NCBI GenBank assembly: GCA_009839405.1
Contig: VXPR01000222.1
Span: 1-6,467, forward strand
DNA length: 6,467 nucleotides
Direction: 5' to 3'
Source: Gammaproteobacteria bacterium
GTDB lineage: Bacteria > Pseudomonadota > Gammaproteobacteria > Pseudomonadales > Azotimanducaceae
In this document: positions 1 to 6,282 of the stretch, one piece after another
How positions within the stretch are numbered: the stretch's first letter is position 1
Layout of the letters: each line of letters opens with the position of its first letter
Program-made: the position numbers and the translations under genes
Notes under the pieces: model-generated
Seen by the model: the letters and a program-made list of their open reading frames with translations, nothing else
The model's database searches: none
What the model was told of the DNA's origin: nothing

Positions 1-273
1 ACGGACGATGCCCTGCTGCGCCACGTCAACGGCAACTGGACCTTCTACCCGCTGGCGGGGCGGACGATCCTGCCGGGTCGCGGCTCGGTGCGGCTGACGC
101 GCAGCGGCGACTGGTCGATGACGGGCGTTGGCGATCTCGGCGGCGACGGCTTGGACGATGTGCTGCTGCGCCATCAGGACGGCCGCTGGTTGTACTACGG
201 CATGTCGGCTCGGCAACCGCTGGAGCAGGGGCCGTTGCGGCTGACGCGGAACCTCGCCTGGACGCGGACGGGG
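1..273 (+). repeat. Two tandem FG-GAP/VCBS-type protein repeat units (50-residue period)
   Basis: Residues 1-50 and 51-91 of the first protein align at a 50-residue (150-base) offset. DDALLRHVNGNWTFYPLAGR matches DDVLLRHQDGRWLYYGMSAR, then a glycine and leucine-rich strand, then LTRSGDWSMTG matches LTRNLAWTRTG. The link GDLGGDGLDD has the D-x-x-G-D-G-x-x-D spacing of calcium-binding FG-GAP loops. The second unit ends before another GDxxGDG loop, so it is the last of the array; more units probably lie upstream of the window. Such repeats usually form beta-propeller blades used for binding or adhesion outside the cell. Confidence 0.8.
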
Positions 274-3200
274 GGCGAACCCGCGGAGATCGAAGCCGGG
301 ACGCCGGTCGGCGATACGGACCGGGACGAGGCGACGGCGGCGGAGGTGTTCGCGTCGCTGGTGTCGGATGCGGTGGTGCAGGGCAAGTGCGTCAACTGCC
401 ATGTGTCCGGGGGCGTGTCGTCCAACACCCGTCTGGTACTCGTTCCCTCTGCCGTGGCGGACCACGTGACCGTGAACCGCCAAGTGTTCGAGGATTTCGT
501 GGCCGACGTCGAAGGCGGTGCCGAGCTGATCCTCAACAAGGTACAGGGGGTCGCCCACGGCGGCGGCGAGCAGTTGCCGGCGGGTACGACGGGCTTCGAC
601 AGCCTGCGGCAGTTCCTCTCGCTCCTCGGCCAGGACACGGGCGGGCCGGCGATCGCCCCGTCGGCGCTGTTCGACGGCGTGCGGATGGAGCCGGCGCACG
701 CCACCCTGCGCCGAGCGGCGATCGTCTTCGCGGGGCGTGTTCCCACCGAGGCGGAGTACGCGGCCGTCGAGAGCGGCGGACTGCCGAGCCTGCGCGGGGC
801 GATCCGGGGCCTCATGAAGGGGCCCGCGTTTCACGAGTTCCTCATCCGCGCGAGCAACGACAGGCTGCTGACGGATCGGGAGGACTGGGTCATCAGCGAC
901 TTCAACCGCTTTGTCGAATACACGAACATCCGGTACCAACTGGCCTTGGCGGCGGAAAGCGGCAACGAACGCGACGAGCGCAGGCTGGACGAATGGGAGG
1001 ATGGCGTTCAGTACGGCGCGTTCCGCGGTCCGCTGGAGCTGATCGCCCGCGTCGTCGAGAACGACCTGCCGTACACGGAGATCCTCACCGCCGACTACGC
1101 CATGGCCAATCCGCAGGCGGCGCAAGCGTACGGTGACGAGGTGACGTTTGCGGACCGAGGCGACGTGCACGAGTTCCAGCCTGCCCGTATCCGCTCCTAC
1201 TATCGCAATGGCGAGGGATACATCGAGGAGACCACGGACGTTGGCCAGCGCGTGATCGATCCCGGTTCGCTGTCGACGGTCTATCCGCACGCGGGAGTTC
1301 TCAACTCGAAGGTGTTCCTTCAGCGCTACCCTACGACGCCGACGAATCGGAACCGTGCGCGCTCGCGTTGGACCTACTACCACTTCCTCGGACTGGATGT
1401 CGAGAAATCGGCGTCTCGCACGACCGATCCGGAGGCGCTCGCCGACACCAACAACCCGACCATGCACAACCCGGCCTGCACCGTGTTCCACACGGTGCTC
1501 GACCCCATCGCCGGGGCGTTTCAGAACTACGGCGACGAGGGCCTCTATCGCGATCAGTGGGAAGGACTCGACGCGATCGATTGGTTCTACAAGCATGGGT
1601 CCGCCGGTGAGGACGGCTGGGCCGCCGGACAAGGCACATTCGCGATCACCGCCAAGAGTCGGTCGGATCGCCAAACATTGGCGGTTTCGGCGTGGCTGCT
1701 GGCAGGCCGAGAGCGCATTTCCCTCCGGCCCTACTTCGACCCTCCGCGGGAAGAGGACGAAGGCATCTACTGGCACATGGCCATCGATCACGTCGCCGTG
1801 CGCAACGCGTCGGGGCAGGTTGTGCAACGGATCGAGCTACATGAACTCGACCCTGACGAGATGTGTGGCCGAGATGAACCACAAGTGGACGAGGCGAGCG
1901 GCGAGGAGTACTACGAAGCGTGGTTCTGTCGACAGGACCTGTTCGCGGACATCCCGGTAGATGGCAGCTACGAGGTCGAGGCAGTCCTGTGGGAAAGAAC
2001 TAGCACGAATGTCTATCCGCGCACGCGCAACCGTGGTCGCCTGGTGACGTTGAGCGTTGGCGGCTATCAGGAAGGAGACACCTGGTATCGCGACATGCGC
2101 GCTCCTGGTTTCGCCGGCGAGTTGGTTGCCGATGCCGACTCAAGCCTCCCTTGGCTGGCGCAGAAGATCGTCGCCGACGACCGCTTCGCGGAAGCGGCGG
2201 TGAAGTTCTGGTGGCCCGCGGTCATGGGATCGGAGGTGGTCGAGGCGCCGGAGGACGAGTCGGACCGCGGTTTCCGGGGGGCGCTGCTCGCCGCGAACGC
2301 CCAGGCACTGGAGGTCCAGCGTCTCGCCAACGGCTTCCGGCGCGGATTCCGCGGGGGTCAGGCCTACAACGCGAAGGACCTTCTTGTCGAGATGGCCGTG
2401 GGGAAGTGGTTCCGCGCCACGTCGATGGGGGCCGTGGATGCGACGCGCACGGACGCGCTGCGCGTCGTGGGCGCGAGACGTCTGCTGACGCCCGAGGAGC
2501 TGGCACGAAAGACACTTGCGCTGACGGGCTTCCAATGGGGGCGGCGTGTCCCGCGGGAGTGGCATGAGCCGCACCAGGAAGAAGAGAGTCTGCTGACGGC
2601 TGCCGACGACTACCGGCTGCTCTACGGCGGGATCGACTCCGACGGCATCACGGACCGGGCGCGCGACATGACGTCCGTTATGGCCGGCGTGGCCCAGAGC
2701 CACGCCCTCGAGTCGAGCTGCCCGATCGTGATGCGAGAGCTGTACCTGTTGCCCGATGCCGAGAGGCGTCTTTTCCAGGGAGTAGGCACGGACGTGTCTC
2801 CGGTGTTCGAGTTCAGCGGCGGATTCGATGTCGGAGGCGACTCGGTATCGAGGGAGAGGCTGCGGCTCAGCGGACGCTTGCGGGCGGGGCGGAACACCGT
2901 TCGGCTCAGTTTCACGAACAACGACGGGGACGATGCTGGCGGCGACCGGAATCTCCATGTAGAGAAGGTCATCATTCGCGACGCGGCCGGACGCCTTGCC
3001 GGCATCTGGCGTGCGGCGGACTTCGAGGTCGCGGACAGCGAGCGTGGCTGCAATCGCCGCGTTGGCGGGCACTTCGCCCTGTTCTGCGACGGTTCCATCG
3101 AGGTGCCGGTGACAGTAAAGGATACCGGGAGGCACGTGATCGAAATCACCGCGTGGGCCGACCAGTACGGCGAGGAACTGGCGCGTCTCGAGATCGACGT

Positions 3201-3624
3201 CGAGTCGGGCAGTACGGCCTCGTCGACGGGGGCGCGGTTGATAAAGGCCGCGCTCGCGTCGGTCCATGAGCGCCTGCTCGGCGTCACAGTGTCCGTTGAC
3301 TCGTTGGAGGTGAGAAACGCCTACGGGCTGTTTGTCGACGTCTGGAAACGCAAGCGCGAGTCCGAGGATACCCACTTTCGTTGGGCCGACGACATTGAGT
3401 GCGACTGGCCCCAGGATCAGTACTTCCTCGAGGGCCTAGTCGACGACGCCTTCGTCTACCGGGAGGACTGGGGCGACGAATGGGGTGCGCGTCACGATTG
3501 GGACTGGGATGTGGTCAATGCTCACTTCGATTCGATCGACTGGTCGGACCGCAACGGCATTGCTCGGACCTGGGTGGTTGTCCTCGCCTACCTGCTGATG
3601 GACTACCGCTACCTGTATCTGTGA
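1..3624 (+). CDS. Large secreted mosaic protein: FG-GAP-type repeats, haem c motif, DUF1592/1588-like core, CBM-like beta domains (5' partial)
   Basis: The frame is open from base 1 and the repeat pattern already runs there, so the true start lies upstream; 1207 residues are visible (numbered from base 1). Residues 1-91 hold two FG-GAP/VCBS-type units with a calcium-loop-like DLGGDGLDD (45-53). C130-V-N-C-H134 is a standard haem c motif. Residues about 195-535 look like the alpha-helical DUF1592/DUF1588 families of planctomycete- and myxobacteria-type cytochrome proteins (ILTADYAMANP, then PACTVFHTVLDPIAGAFQNYG). The second haem motif there is degenerate (C493-T-V-F-H497). Residues 546-690 are beta-rich. 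At 695-760 are WYRDMRAPGF and a helical WLAQKIVADDRF segment, followed by RLLTPEELARK (827-837). Residues 936-1070 resemble a CBM60-type module (NTVRLSFTN, DRNLHV). The tail 1130-1185 is acidic and Trp-rich. Haem attachment requires export, so the protein is probably periplasmic or extracellular. It is co-transcribed with the Tat-DUF1501 gene. Reading frame and exported nature are secure; domain family names are from memory of motifs; substrate is unknown. Confidence 0.88.
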   Translation, partial: TDDALLRHVNGNWTFYPLAGRTILPGRGSVRLTRSGDWSMTGVGDLGGDGLDDVLLRHQDGRWLYYGMSARQPLEQGPLRLTRNLAWTRTGGEPAEIEAGTPVGDTDRDEATAAEVFASLVSDAVVQGKCVNCHVSGGVSSNTRLVLVPSAVADHVTVNRQVFEDFVADVEGGAELILNKVQGVAHGGGEQLPAGTTGFDSLRQFLSLLGQDTGGPAIAPSALFDGVRMEPAHATLRRAAIVFAGRVPTEAEYAAVESGGLPSLRGAIRGLMKGPAFHEFLIRASNDRLLTDREDWVISDFNRFVEYTNIRYQLALAAESGNERDERRLDEWEDGVQYGAFRGPLELIARVVENDLPYTEILTADYAMANPQAAQAYGDEVTFADRGDVHEFQPARIRSYYRNGEGYIEETTDVGQRVIDPGSLSTVYPHAGVLNSKVFLQRYPTTPTNRNRARSRWTYYHFLGLDVEKSASRTTDPEALADTNNPTMHNPACTVFHTVLDPIAGAFQNYGDEGLYRDQWEGLDAIDWFYKHGSAGEDGWAAGQGTFAITAKSRSDRQTLAVSAWLLAGRERISLRPYFDPPREEDEGIYWHMAIDHVAVRNASGQVVQRIELHELDPDEMCGRDEPQVDEASGEEYYEAWFCRQDLFADIPVDGSYEVEAVLWERTSTNVYPRTRNRGRLVTLSVGGYQEGDTWYRDMRAPGFAGELVADADSSLPWLAQKIVADDRFAEAAVKFWWPAVMGSEVVEAPEDESDRGFRGALLAANAQALEVQRLANGFRRGFRGGQAYNAKDLLVEMAVGKWFRATSMGAVDATRTDALRVVGARRLLTPEELARKTLALTGFQWGRRVPREWHEPHQEEESLLTAADDYRLLYGGIDSDGITDRARDMTSVMAGVAQSHALESSCPIVMRELYLLPDAERRLFQGVGTDVSPVFEFSGGFDVGGDSVSRERLRLSGRLRAGRNTVRLSFTNNDGDDAGGDRNLHVEKVIIRDAAGRLAGIWRAADFEVADSERGCNRRVGGHFALFCDGSIEVPVTVKDTGRHVIEITAWADQYGEELARLEIDVESGSTASSTGARLIKAALASVHERLLGVTVSVDSLEVRNAYGLFVDVWKRKRESEDTHFRWADDIECDWPQDQYFLEGLVDDAFVYREDWGDEWGARHDWDWDVVNAHFDSIDWSDRNGIARTWVVVLAYLLMDYRYLYL
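388..402 (+). other. Haem c attachment motif CVNCH
   Basis: TGC-GTC-AAC-TGC-CAT encodes C130-V-N-C-H134, a standard CXXCH. It sits in a segment of about 90 residues (about 105-192: EVFASLVSDAVVQGKCVNCH, later LPAGTTGFDSLRQFLSLLG) that looks like a small monohaem cytochrome c-like domain, with the motif close to its N-terminal helix. A distal methionine ligand is not obvious in this segment. Confidence 0.85.
1477..1491 (+). other. Degenerate haem c motif CTVFH
   Basis: TGC-ACC-GTG-TTC-CAC encodes C493-T-V-F-H497 in the context NPACTVFHTVLDPIAGAFQNYG. In DUF1588-like proteins the corresponding position is normally a CxxCH followed by xxDPxGxAFQNF-like sequence. Here the second cysteine is phenylalanine (TTC instead of TGC, one base at 1487). 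Either haem is bound through a single thioether or this site no longer binds haem; a sequencing error at one base is also possible. Confidence 0.65.
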
Positions 3625-3628
3625 GGGG
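3623..3628 (+). promoter_or_regulatory. Shine-Dalgarno for the DUF1501 gene
   Basis: GAGGGG overlaps the TGA stop of the upstream gene and lies six bases before the ATG at 3635. The stop-to-start gap is only ten bases, with no room for a promoter or terminator, so the two genes are almost certainly one transcription unit and may be translationally coupled. Confidence 0.75.
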
Positions 3629-3634
3629 CAGGGC

Positions 3635-3718
3635 ATGAGACGACGCAACCTGATCAAGGGCGCGCTCGCGGGACTGGGAGGTGCCAGCCTGGGGTTTCGG
3701 CTGCCGCTGGCGAACGCC
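3635..3718 (+). other. Twin-arginine signal peptide of the DUF1501 protein
   Basis: Residues 1-28 contain R2-R3-R4-N-L-I-K, fitting R-R-x-[hydrophobic]-[hydrophobic]-K, then a weakly hydrophobic stretch rich in Gly and Ala (GALAGLGGASLG), and A26-N-A28 as a likely signal peptidase I site. The exact cleavage residue is a guess. Confidence 0.8.
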
Positions 3719-4945
3719 GCCGACTACCGCGGCAGGCTGTTCGTGTTCGTACAGGCGGACGGCGGCTGGGATCCAACGAGTTTCTGCGATCCGAAGGCGA
3801 ATACGCCCGGCGAGCCGGTCATCAACCACTGGGCCGAGCGCGACGAGATCCGCACGGCCGGGCGAATCGCGTACGCGCCGTTTGCGAACAACGCCCGTTT
3901 CTTCACGAAGTACCACCGCCGGATGCTGGTGATCAACGGCGTCGACGCGCAGACCAACTCGCACACCGTCGGGATCGTGCACAACTGGAGCGGGCGCAAT
4001 TCGGAGGGCTACCCGTCGATGGGCGCGCTACTGTCCGCACACTACGGCCCGGAACTGCCCGTGACGTATCTCAACTTCGGGGGCTACGCCGAGACGGGGG
4101 GCGTGGCGAGGTACACGCGGATCAACAACGCGGACCGGTTGCGCAACATCGCCGCGCCGGAACTGGTACCTCGGGAGCCGTGGCACAACTCGCAACGTCG
4201 CTACATCAGCGATGCCGACTGGTCGGCGCTGAGGTCGCGGCAGACATCGGAGACGGCACGCCTCGTCGCCGCAAGAAACGTGCTGCCAGGCGACCTCTGG
4301 AACCGGCGCCTGTACCAGTCGTCGTTCCTGTCTGCGGAGGGGCTCAAGGCGTACGCCGACGCGATTCCGCCGGAGGACGAGCTCGAACGGACAGTGCAGT
4401 ACGAGACACCGGCCGGGAACAGGTACTGGAGCGAATTGCGCCGCCAGGCGCAGTTGGCGGTGCTGGCGTTCAAGACCGGGGTGTCGGTCAGCGCGGACCT
4501 CTGGCTCGGCGGGTTCGACACCCACTCGACCCACGATCCGGATCACGAATGGCTGCTGGGCAACCTCGCCGATGGCGTCGACTTCCTCTGGGACTACGCC
4601 GAGGAGCACGGCGTTGCGGACCGGATGCTGGTCGTGATCGGTTCCGATTTCGCCCGCACCAACTTCTACAACTCCCAAGACGGCAAGGATCACTGGCCGA
4701 TCGGCAGCTACGTCGTCATGGAGAAGAACCAGCCTTGGACAAGCCGCGCCGTCGGCGAGACTGACGGGCTGCATTTCGCGCAGAAGATCAACCCGCGCAC
4801 GCTCGAGCGCGACGACGCGAACGGCACGATCATCTACCCGAAGCACGTGCACAAGGCGCTGCGGCGCTATCTCGGCATTGAGAACTCACCGGGCGCGCGG
4901 CGATTCCCGTTCAGCAACACCGAGGACTTCGCGTTCTTCGGCTGA
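3635..4945 (+). CDS. Tat-exported DUF1501-family protein
   Basis: A complete 436-residue protein. Residues 1-28 form a twin-arginine signal (RRRNLIKG, a hydrophobic glycine/alanine-rich stretch, then an ANA site), so the folded protein is exported, perhaps with a bound metal. The mature part matches the DUF1501 family, related to the alkaline phosphatase/sulfatase superfamily: FVQADGGWDPTSF (38-50), LGGFDTHSTHDPDH (291-304), VVIGSDFARTNFYNS (333-347) and GKDHWPIGSYV (350-360). By analogy with that superfamily, D46, D295, H297, D338 and H353 are candidate metal ligands; this is inference. Length is usual for the family. DUF1501 proteins are typically encoded beside large cytochrome-like multidomain proteins, as here, but their substrate is not established. 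The start is set by the Tat motif and the Shine-Dalgarno at 3623-3628. Family assignment is fairly secure; no enzymatic activity can be named. Confidence 0.87.
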   Translation: MRRRNLIKGALAGLGGASLGFRLPLANAADYRGRLFVFVQADGGWDPTSFCDPKANTPGEPVINHWAERDEIRTAGRIAYAPFANNARFFTKYHRRMLVINGVDAQTNSHTVGIVHNWSGRNSEGYPSMGALLSAHYGPELPVTYLNFGGYAETGGVARYTRINNADRLRNIAAPELVPREPWHNSQRRYISDADWSALRSRQTSETARLVAARNVLPGDLWNRRLYQSSFLSAEGLKAYADAIPPEDELERTVQYETPAGNRYWSELRRQAQLAVLAFKTGVSVSADLWLGGFDTHSTHDPDHEWLLGNLADGVDFLWDYAEEHGVADRMLVVIGSDFARTNFYNSQDGKDHWPIGSYVVMEKNQPWTSRAVGETDGLHFAQKINPRTLERDDANGTIIYPKHVHKALRRYLGIENSPGARRFPFSNTEDFAFFG

Positions 4946-5202
4946 TCGACAAGGTGCCAATCTCGTTGGCTACATTGACACTACAGCAGTAACGGCTGTT
5001 CAGTTGTCTTCCAGTACAACGACGAATAACGTCGCAAAACCTTTTCCGGGGACGATTTCAACCAGCCGCGTCGAAGGACCGAGGAGCAAGGGAAAAGTGG
5101 AACGCGTTAGCCCGTCAGGGACGACATGGTCCTACAAGGAACGAAAGCGGAGATTGTTGTAAGAAAGGTGCAATGCGCTAGCCAAGTGGCCTCGAGCAAG
5201 CC

Positions 5203-5245
5203 TTGTCCTAGTTCTATATTTCGTATCTATTTTCATTATGTTATG
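5203..5245. promoter_or_regulatory. AT-rich patch, possible promoter or transfer scar
   Basis: About 44 bases here contain only about 12 G or C, in contrast with the GC-rich surroundings. On the + strand TTGTCC (5203-5208) lies 17 bases from TCTATT (5226-5231), a weak sigma-70-like pair; TATATT and TATGTT are other -10-like strings. No gene starts downstream on either strand within a sensible distance, so a promoter would serve only an unannotated RNA. Low confidence. Confidence 0.25.
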
Positions 5246-5300
5246 GCGCCATACAGTCCACAGCTGGCCGATGAGACGTAATGTGTGTAGCAACTGCCAA

Positions 5301-5341
5301 CGCGCCCGTTAGGGCGCGCCGGGACGGGATAAGCCCGTCCC
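5301..5341. repeat. Two tandem perfect hairpins (REP-like element)
   Basis: First stem CGCGCCC (5301-5307) pairs with GGGCGCG (5312-5318) around loop GTTA. Two bases later GGGACGGG (5321-5328) pairs with CCCGTCCC (5334-5341) around loop ATAAG. A third possible stem, CCCTACG (5340-5346) with CGTAGGG (5366-5372), overlaps the second by two bases. Neither strand has a T-run after the stems, so these are not typical intrinsic terminators, but they sit between converging genes, about 70 bases past the aldolase stop, where they could protect 3' ends or block read-through. Paired short palindromes of this kind are typical of REP/BIME units. Confidence 0.6.
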
Positions 5342-5412
5342 CTACGAAAGAAAGCGCCCTAGGACCGTAGGGTTGCGCGATTTGCTCCATGCGAGGATTT
5401 GCGCGGAGATTC

Positions 5413-6165
5413 CTAAATGCCCGCGGACACGGCGGCGCGAAAGGAGTCAGCGCCCGCAGCCAGCCAAGGCGACGTAACGGTGAAGAAGAAGCGAACGCCG
5501 ATCTCGGCGAAACGTTGTGCATTGCCGGTCATGGCGAGAGTTCCCGCAGTGCGACCGGCGGAGACGATCCGGCGCAGCGCATCCTCGATCTTCTCCTGCA
5601 CTTCGGGATGCCCTACATCGCCAATGTGACCCATCGATGCCGCGAAGTCCGAGGGCGCGACGAAGAAGACGCCAATGCCCTCCACTTCGAGAATGTCGTC
5701 GAGGTTGTGCCACGCTTCGATATCTTCGATCAGCGCAATGAGCAGCGTCTCGTCGTTGGCCTGGGCCAGGTAGTCCGGCACCCCATAGCCTTGCCGGCTG
5801 GTGAAGAGACCACGCCGGCCGAGCGGCGGAAACTTGCCGCCAGCCACCACGTTCTCGGCATCCGCGCGGCTGTCCACATGCGGCACGACGATGGCCTGTG
5901 CACCGCGATCCAGGGTCCGGTAAATGAGCCCTTGGTCGTTGCGATTGACTCGCACGACGGAGGTCATGCCCCAGATGTCGCAGGCGCGCGTGAGGTTGCC
6001 GAGATCCGCCGCGTCCACGCCGCCGTGTTCGCCCTCCAACCAAACGCCATCGAAACCCACCGGGCCAAAGGAATCGATGTCGTCGGCATGGGTGAAGCCA
6101 CCGATGACAAACGCCGGTTCGCCAGCTTCGAGCTTGCGCTTGACGCGGTTCGGACGCAGTTGCAT
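5413..6165 (-). CDS. HpcH/HpaI-family aldolase (class II pyruvate aldolase type)
   Basis: A complete 250-residue cytosolic enzyme with no signal peptide. Members reversibly cleave 2-keto-4-hydroxy acids to pyruvate plus an aldehyde using a divalent metal, in aromatic-acid, sugar-acid or related catabolism. Visible family motifs: FDGVWLEGEHGG (39-49; H47 aligns with the catalytic His of E. coli HpaI), VVRVNRND (70-77; R72, pyruvate-binding Arg), YRTLDRGAQAIVVPHVDS (82-99), FPPLGRRG (112-119), ALIEDIEAWHNLDDIL (144-159; E147, metal ligand), VAPSDFAASMGH (169-180; D173, metal ligand) and HPEVQ (186-190). The key residues are present, so it should be active. The loop usually reading EGVDxxFxGPxDL here reads EGIGVFFVAPSDF, a mild departure. 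The start at 6165 is chosen because GAGGGAG lies five bases upstream and homology begins there; an upstream ATG would add 59 unrelated residues. Exact substrate is undetermined. It is divergent from the secreted PQQ-like gene. Confidence 0.9.
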   Translation of the reverse strand: MQLRPNRVKRKLEAGEPAFVIGGFTHADDIDSFGPVGFDGVWLEGEHGGVDAADLGNLTRACDIWGMTSVVRVNRNDQGLIYRTLDRGAQAIVVPHVDSRADAENVVAGGKFPPLGRRGLFTSRQGYGVPDYLAQANDETLLIALIEDIEAWHNLDDILEVEGIGVFFVAPSDFAASMGHIGDVGHPEVQEKIEDALRRIVSAGRTAGTLAMTGNAQRFAEIGVRFFFTVTSPWLAAGADSFRAAVSAGI

Positions 6166-6170
6166 GGGTT

Positions 6171-6177
6171 CTCCCTC
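6171..6177 (-). promoter_or_regulatory. Shine-Dalgarno that decides the aldolase start
   Basis: On the minus strand GAGGGAG is followed by AACCC and then ATG (6165-6163). This supports the short, 250-residue form over the 309-residue form beginning at 6342. Confidence 0.8.
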
Positions 6178-6181
6178 GTTG

Positions 6182-6222
6182 CCGCTGTATGCCTCGCAAG
6201 GCATGATGCCACGAGGCAGCGG
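6182..6222. promoter_or_regulatory. Nested dyad in the divergent spacer (possible operator or leader hairpin)
   Basis: TGCCTCG (6190-6196) is inverted as CGAGGCA (6212-6218). Between them GGCAT (6200-6204) and ATGCC (6206-6210) form an inner palindrome centred on base 6205. Outer arms CCGCT (6182-6186) and AGCGG (6218-6222) extend the dyad after a small bulge. The dyad lies 17 bases upstream of the aldolase start and 60 bases upstream of the divergent gene, where an operator for a shared regulator or a 5'-leader hairpin would be expected. I cannot place a convincing -35/-10 pair for either gene. Confidence 0.45.
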
Positions 6223-6282
6223 GGCCACCGCAGCGCTTAGTGATAGGGTTGCGCCACCCACCCGCGAGCCAGCCATCACCGA

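Larger units (their letters stand above)
4946..5412. other. Non-coding stretch between convergent genes
   Basis: No frame here shows recognisable protein features, and base composition is more AT-rich and less codon-structured than the flanking genes. It separates the 3' end of the DUF1501 operon (+) from the 3' end of the aldolase gene (-). It contains a weak 5-bp stem CGACG/CGTCG with AATAA loop at 5030-5044 followed by a loose CAAAACCTTTT, a very AT-rich patch at about 5203-5245, and paired hairpins at 5301-5341. I found no tRNA, CRISPR array or insertion-sequence ends. The length is unusually large for a convergent spacer and could hold a small RNA or the remains of an inserted element. 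Confidence 0.6.

Noticed and set aside
88..90. GTG at 88 as start of the large first gene
   Set aside because: The same frame and the same protein repeat pattern continue to base 1, so this codon is internal and the real start is outside the window.
2140..3375. Long open frame on the minus strand (411 codons) opposite the first gene
   Set aside because: No recognisable motif; it lies entirely opposite a frame with clear domain motifs and is an expected by-product of GC-rich codon bias.
4878..5162. Open frame of 94 codons overlapping the end of the DUF1501 gene
   Set aside because: It begins inside a confident gene in another frame, has low-complexity Ser/Thr/Arg content and no Shine-Dalgarno or motif.
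5301..5341. Intrinsic (Rho-independent) terminator
   Set aside because: The stems are strong but no T-run follows on either strand.
5241..5522. Minus-strand frame of 93 codons overlapping the aldolase 3' end
   Set aside because: It overlaps the aldolase coding end and runs through the hairpin pair; no motif.
5389..6240. Plus-strand frame of 283 codons
   Set aside because: It is antisense to the aldolase, whose catalytic motifs are clear.
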